From NCBI GenBank assembly GCA_964483105.1, contig CAYZZU010000025.1, positions 1 to 37,091 of the forward strand: a DNA stretch of 37,091 bases, in the 5' to 3' direction. Shown here piece after piece: positions 34,523 through 37,091 of this stretch. The notes under the pieces are model-generated. The model had not been told where the DNA came from. It searched no databases and worked only from the letters and a program-made list of their open reading frames with translations. The DNA is from CAYZZU01 sp964483105. GTDB taxonomy: Bacteria > CG2-30-53-67. Position 1 is the stretch's first letter, and the number at the start of each line of letters is the position of its first letter. The translations under genes and the position numbers were made by a program.

Positions 34523-34711
34523 CAATTGAATGAAATCGTAAGGAAGCGGCGTTCCGTCACTCCCGACACGGCCCTTCGCCTGGAGCGCGTTCTTGGAATG
34601 CCGGCCGATTTCTGGCTCGGTCTGCAACAGGACTGGGACCTGTGGCATGCCGCGCACGGCCCCGGATCAAAGGAGATCTCCCGCCTCAAACCGATTTCCG
34701 TCGAGGGTTAG
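34523..34711 (+). pseudogene. C-terminal remnant of a HigA-type XRE antitoxin gene
   Basis: The frame reads LNEIVRKRRSVTPDTALRLE, then GMPADFWLGLQQDWDLW, which matches the second half of HigA/VapI-like antitoxins (usual pattern NEIVNGxRxITPDTALRL and FWLNLQxxYDL). About 40 N-terminal residues, including the first helices of the HTH, are missing, and an in-frame stop lies immediately upstream at 34520-34522. No HigB toxin is found beside it. The fragment runs to TAG at 34709-34711. Confidence 0.75.
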
Positions 34712-34767
34712 AAGGGAAACCGGGGCCGAAGAAGAAGCAATTAGGTATGGTGTCCCCTAAATAAATC

Positions 34768-34796
34768 TTGCAAATTAGAAGTATAAGTTCTATAAT
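34768..34796 (+). promoter_or_regulatory. Strong promoter giving a probable leaderless transcript
   Basis: TTGCAA (34768-34773), exactly 17 bases, TATAAT (34791-34796). The expected first transcribed base, about seven past the -10 box, coincides with the ATG at 34803, and no ribosome site precedes that ATG. Confidence 0.75.
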
Positions 34797-34802
34797 GCAG
34801 GC

Positions 34803-35984
34803 ATGATTGAGCGCCGATTTGCAGAACGTCTTCGCAGGTTGTTGAAGACCTTCCCCGTCGTCTGTGTCCTCGGACCGAGGCAGTGCGGCAAGACCACCTT
34901 TATCAAGACGGCCCTTCCCGAATGGGAATACCTCGACCTGGAGAAGCCCTCCGACCTGGCGCGAGTTTCCCAGGATCCGGAAGATGCCCTCCACAGATTG
35001 CAAAGACGCTTCATCCTCGACGAGGCCCAGCAATGTCCGGAGCTCTTTCCCGTCCTGCGGAGCTTCGTCGATGAACAGCGAACCGCCAAAGGGAGGCTGG
35101 CGCTGTTGGGTTCCGCCTCGCCTACCTTGATCCGTCAGATCTCCGAGAGCCTGGCGGGACGGGCGGGGTTTTTGGACATGACCCCATTTTTGTGGATGGA
35201 AGTGAAGAGGCGGGGAAGGCGTTCTGCGCTGGAAACCTTATGGTATCGGGGCGGATTCCCGGACGCCTATCTGCAATCCTCCAACACCGGGCGGATCGAC
35301 TGGTTCGACGCCTATACCCGCACCTTCATTGAAAGGGATCTTTCGGCGCTGGGTATCCGGATATCGGCGCCGAGGATGAGAACGCTCTGGACCATGCTCG
35401 CCCATGCGCACGGCGGCGTCTGGAGCGCATCTCGGCTGGCCGCCTCCCTCGGCGTCAGCTACCATACCGTCAACCACTACACCGACATCCTGGAGCAGAC
35501 CTTCCTCGTCCGGAAACTCCCTCCTTACCACGCCAACATCGGGAAGCGGATGGTCAAGAGCCCCAAGATCTATCTCAGGGACTCGGGTCTGTTGCACTAT
35601 TTCCTCGGCATCCATGACCCGAAGAGACTGCATGTCCACCCATCCCGCGGCGCGAGCTGGGAGGGGTTCGTCATCGAACAGCTCATATCCGCCTTTCAGC
35701 TCCATGCACCGGGGAGCCAGGCCTTCTTTTGGCGGACGTCCGGGGGAGCGGAGGTGGACCTCCTCGTTGCGAAGGGAGACCGGTTGATCCCCTTCGAGAT
35801 CAAGCTCCACTCGGCCCCGAAGAGGAGCGACGCACGCGGCCTGATCTCCTGCATGGAGGACCTGCGCCTCTCCAGGGGGTATGTTCTCTACCCCGGCGGC
35901 GAGGATTACTCCCTCGGCGATGGGATTCGGGCGCTCTCCACGGAGAAGATCCTGGGCGATCCCCTGCGTCTCATGAAACTCTGA
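34803..35984 (+). CDS. AAA_14 / DUF4143 ATPase
   Basis: This 393-residue P-loop protein belongs to the large DUF4143 ATPase family, common in accessory regions and of mostly unknown role. Walker A GPRQCGKTT is at 24-32 and Walker B is RRFILDEAQQ (about 68-77). A winged-helix-like ASRLAASLGVSYHTVNHY lies near residue 207, and the C-terminal DUF4143 part contains the nuclease-like pattern SGGAEVDLLVAKGDRLIPFEIK with D, E and K in PD-(D/E)XK-like spacing. The frame is intact. It stands alone on the plus strand behind the leaderless promoter. Confidence 0.9.
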   Translation: MIERRFAERLRRLLKTFPVVCVLGPRQCGKTTFIKTALPEWEYLDLEKPSDLARVSQDPEDALHRLQRRFILDEAQQCPELFPVLRSFVDEQRTAKGRLALLGSASPTLIRQISESLAGRAGFLDMTPFLWMEVKRRGRRSALETLWYRGGFPDAYLQSSNTGRIDWFDAYTRTFIERDLSALGIRISAPRMRTLWTMLAHAHGGVWSASRLAASLGVSYHTVNHYTDILEQTFLVRKLPPYHANIGKRMVKSPKIYLRDSGLLHYFLGIHDPKRLHVHPSRGASWEGFVIEQLISAFQLHAPGSQAFFWRTSGGAEVDLLVAKGDRLIPFEIKLHSAPKRSDARGLISCMEDLRLSRGYVLYPGGEDYSLGDGIRALSTEKILGDPLRLMKL

Positions 35985-36019
35985 TCAGACATTGCCTGAT
36001 CCCGCCGCGAAGAACCCTC

Positions 36020-36073
36020 TTGACGCGGGAAGGATATATAAGTACACTTAATTAACATTTTTGTTAAGGAAGT
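36020..36073 (+). promoter_or_regulatory. Promoter and operator-like palindrome of the AbiE-like remnant
   Basis: TTGACG (36020-36025), 17-base spacer, TACACT (36043-36048). Overlapping the -10 box, ACTTAATTAAC (36046-36056) and GTTAAGGAAGT (36063-36073) form an inverted repeat with 9 of 11 positions matching. The right arm overlaps the ribosome site AAGGAAG. AbiEi antitoxins are known to repress their own promoter through inverted repeats, which fits. Confidence 0.6.
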
Positions 36074-36079
36074 ATATTT

Positions 36080-36358
36080 ATGTCCCTTCGCCGGCTTCGT
36101 ACAATCGGATCGCTCTATTTCACCTACCGGGATGTGGCGGACCTTTTGAAGATCACACCGCAGTCGGCCGTGGTGGCCTGCTCCCGGTATGTCCGGTCCG
36201 GAGACCTGATCCGGCTCAAGAGAAATTGTTATATCCTGCGAGAGAAGTGGAAGGGGCTGAAAGAGGATCAGCTCTTTGTGCTCGCCAACCTTGAATTCCC
36301 GAAGACTCCTGGAGCCCCTCGTCTTCGGCGGCGGGACCATGCTCCGGCTCTGCCATGA
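36080..36358 (+). pseudogene. AbiEi-like antitoxin, truncated by deletion
   Basis: The first 71 or so residues form a winged-helix antitoxin-like domain (LYFTYRDVADLLKITPQSAV, then RYVRSGDLIRLKRNCYIL) and resemble the N-terminus of AbiEi proteins, normally near 200 residues. Around 36290 the family sequence ends and the frame continues out of register into the toxin-like gene (PRLRRRDHAPALP) until a chance TGA. The DNA-binding part survives, so repression of its own promoter may persist (inference). Confidence 0.6.
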
Positions 36359-36905
36359 TCTCAACCGGTACTCGTCGGTCCTCGATTTTTGGTTCGTGAT
36401 GGAGAGGGACATCTCCGCCTATCACAAGGAGATGAAGTCCTTCCTGAACGAGCGTTACCAGGTATCGGATGCTCACAATAAGCGATATACCCTGATTTAC
36501 GAATTCCGGGCCGCCGGTTATCCCAGGCATCTGAAGATCGAGATCCGCAAAGAGATCCGGAAGTGCAAATGGAAAGAGACGATCGCTTTCTCTAAATACT
36601 CGAATCACCAGGTGCTCCTCAAGGCCATGACGCTGGAGCAGATGATGGAAAACAAGATCGAGGCCTTCCTGGACCGTAAAGAAATCCGGGACTGTTTCGA
36701 TATGGAATTCCTGCTTCGAAAGGGGGTCTCTATCCAGGCATCAAAAGAAGAATTGGAGGAATTACGGCGGGGGATCCTGCAATTCAAGGCCCGGGATTAT
36801 TCCGTGACGCTGGGATCTCTCCTTGAACGGGAGATCCGGGAGTATTACAAGAAGAATCGTTTCGAATACCTTCTTGAGACCGTCAATCGCATGCTGTCCG
36901 GCTAA
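36276..36905 (+). pseudogene. AbiEii-like nucleotidyltransferase, N-terminally truncated
   Basis: This 209-residue frame carries the AbiEii/AbiGii nucleotidyltransferase core: LLEPLVFGGGTMLRLCHDLN, RYSSVLDFWF, HLKIEIRKEI and MMENKIEAFLDRKEIRDCFD. Typical members have about 40 more residues before GGT, and no proper start exists: the frame opens at a TTG inside the antitoxin remnant. In the usual S-x-DLDF acidic motif the first Asp is Val (SSVLDF), so catalysis is doubtful even apart from the truncation. The C-terminal helices appear complete to the stop at 36903-36905. Confidence 0.65.
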
Positions 36906-36977
36906 CACAGGCCGCCCTAACGATCCTCATCCGGCGGGGTCAACATTCGATATGCAGTCCGTATATTGAAATTTTAT

Positions 36978-37024
36978 TTGACATTGGAGACTCTTAGATA
37001 TATATATCTATCAGATATATATCT
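36978..37024 (+). promoter_or_regulatory. Promoter with tandem AT palindromes before a PadR gene
   Basis: TTGACA (36978-36983), 17-base spacer, TATATA (37001-37006). Two perfect palindromes, AGATATATATATCT (36996-37009) and AGATATATATCT (37013-37024), cover the -10 box and the start of transcription. This is the layout expected for an autoregulated PadR repressor. Bases 36906-36977 hold nothing recognisable. Confidence 0.7.
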
Positions 37025-37037
37025 ACAGGAGACAACC

Positions 37038-37091
37038 ATGTCGCTGAAATATGCCGTCCTCGGCCTTCTGCACGAAAGACCGATGCACGGC
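37038..37091 (+). CDS. PadR family transcriptional regulator, 5' end only
   Basis: ATG at 37038 follows AGGAGA and the first 18 codons read MSLKYAVLGLLHERPMHG, the standard start of PadR-type winged-helix regulators (LxYAVLGLLxxxPxHGY). The gene runs off the window. The palindromes over its promoter suggest self-repression; the effector cannot be known from this fragment. Confidence 0.8.
   Translation, partial: MSLKYAVLGLLHERPMHG

Noticed and set aside
35983..36001. Hairpin GATCAG/CTGATC after the ATPase as a terminator
   Set aside because: Short six-base stem with no following T run; left as unproven.

Overview
The window reads as chromosomal DNA of a Gram-negative, moderately GC-rich bacterium. 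The order polA, hslV, hslU, argB, argD, argF, argG, the pairing of an M23 peptidase with secA, and an Aquifex-type aconitase next to a short PutA all recall Desulfobacterota (former Deltaproteobacteria, Geobacter-like). That placement is an inference from gene order and protein character, not a phylogeny. From base 95 to about 34300 every gene I can support is on the minus strand, so transcription runs from high to low coordinates. The last 2.7 kb is an accessory segment on the plus strand.

Region by region, low to high coordinate: (1) 95-4751, alanine dehydrogenase, a nitrilase-family protein lacking the expected catalytic Glu, and secA. (2) 4886-5785, an M23 peptidase with a terminator behind it and a promoter-bearing, hairpin-rich leader in front. 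(3) 5991-8899, a divergent HhH-GPD glycosylase overlapping a PAS protein, then cutA overlapping larC. (4) 8982-15840, a five-gene glycan cluster: GH130, GT4-cupin fusion, GH130, GT4-like, GT4 plus helical barrel, behind one strong promoter. (5) 15841-17566, a repeat-rich stretch that has cut the 3' end off a secreted-protein gene, with a possible 34-residue membrane peptide. (6) 17567-20111, a flavin disulfide reductase and the radical SAM protein ArsS. (7) 20273-25155, putA and aconitase overlapping by 4 bases. (8) 25257-31547, argG, argF, argD, argB, hslU, hslV, with a dead fragment of a four-helix-bundle (23S IVS-type) gene between argD and argF. (9) 31630-34299, polA. (10) 34324-37091, a plus-strand graveyard of toxin-antitoxin or defence genes: a HigA remnant, an intact DUF4143 ATPase with a leaderless-type promoter, an AbiE-like pair fused by deletion, and the start of a PadR regulator.

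Functionally most of the window is housekeeping: protein export, DNA repair and replication, arginine synthesis, ATP-dependent proteolysis, proline-to-glutamate and TCA carbon flow. The best candidate for an undescribed system is the glycan cluster. All five products look cytosolic. Two are probable mannoside phosphorylases and three are nucleotide-sugar glycosyltransferases, one of them fused to a phosphomannose-isomerase-type cupin. I infer a cytosolic cycle of synthesis and phosphorolysis of a mannose-containing glycan. Other points of note are the substituted active sites of the nitrilase-like and HhH-GPD proteins and the debris of several mobile or repeat families.
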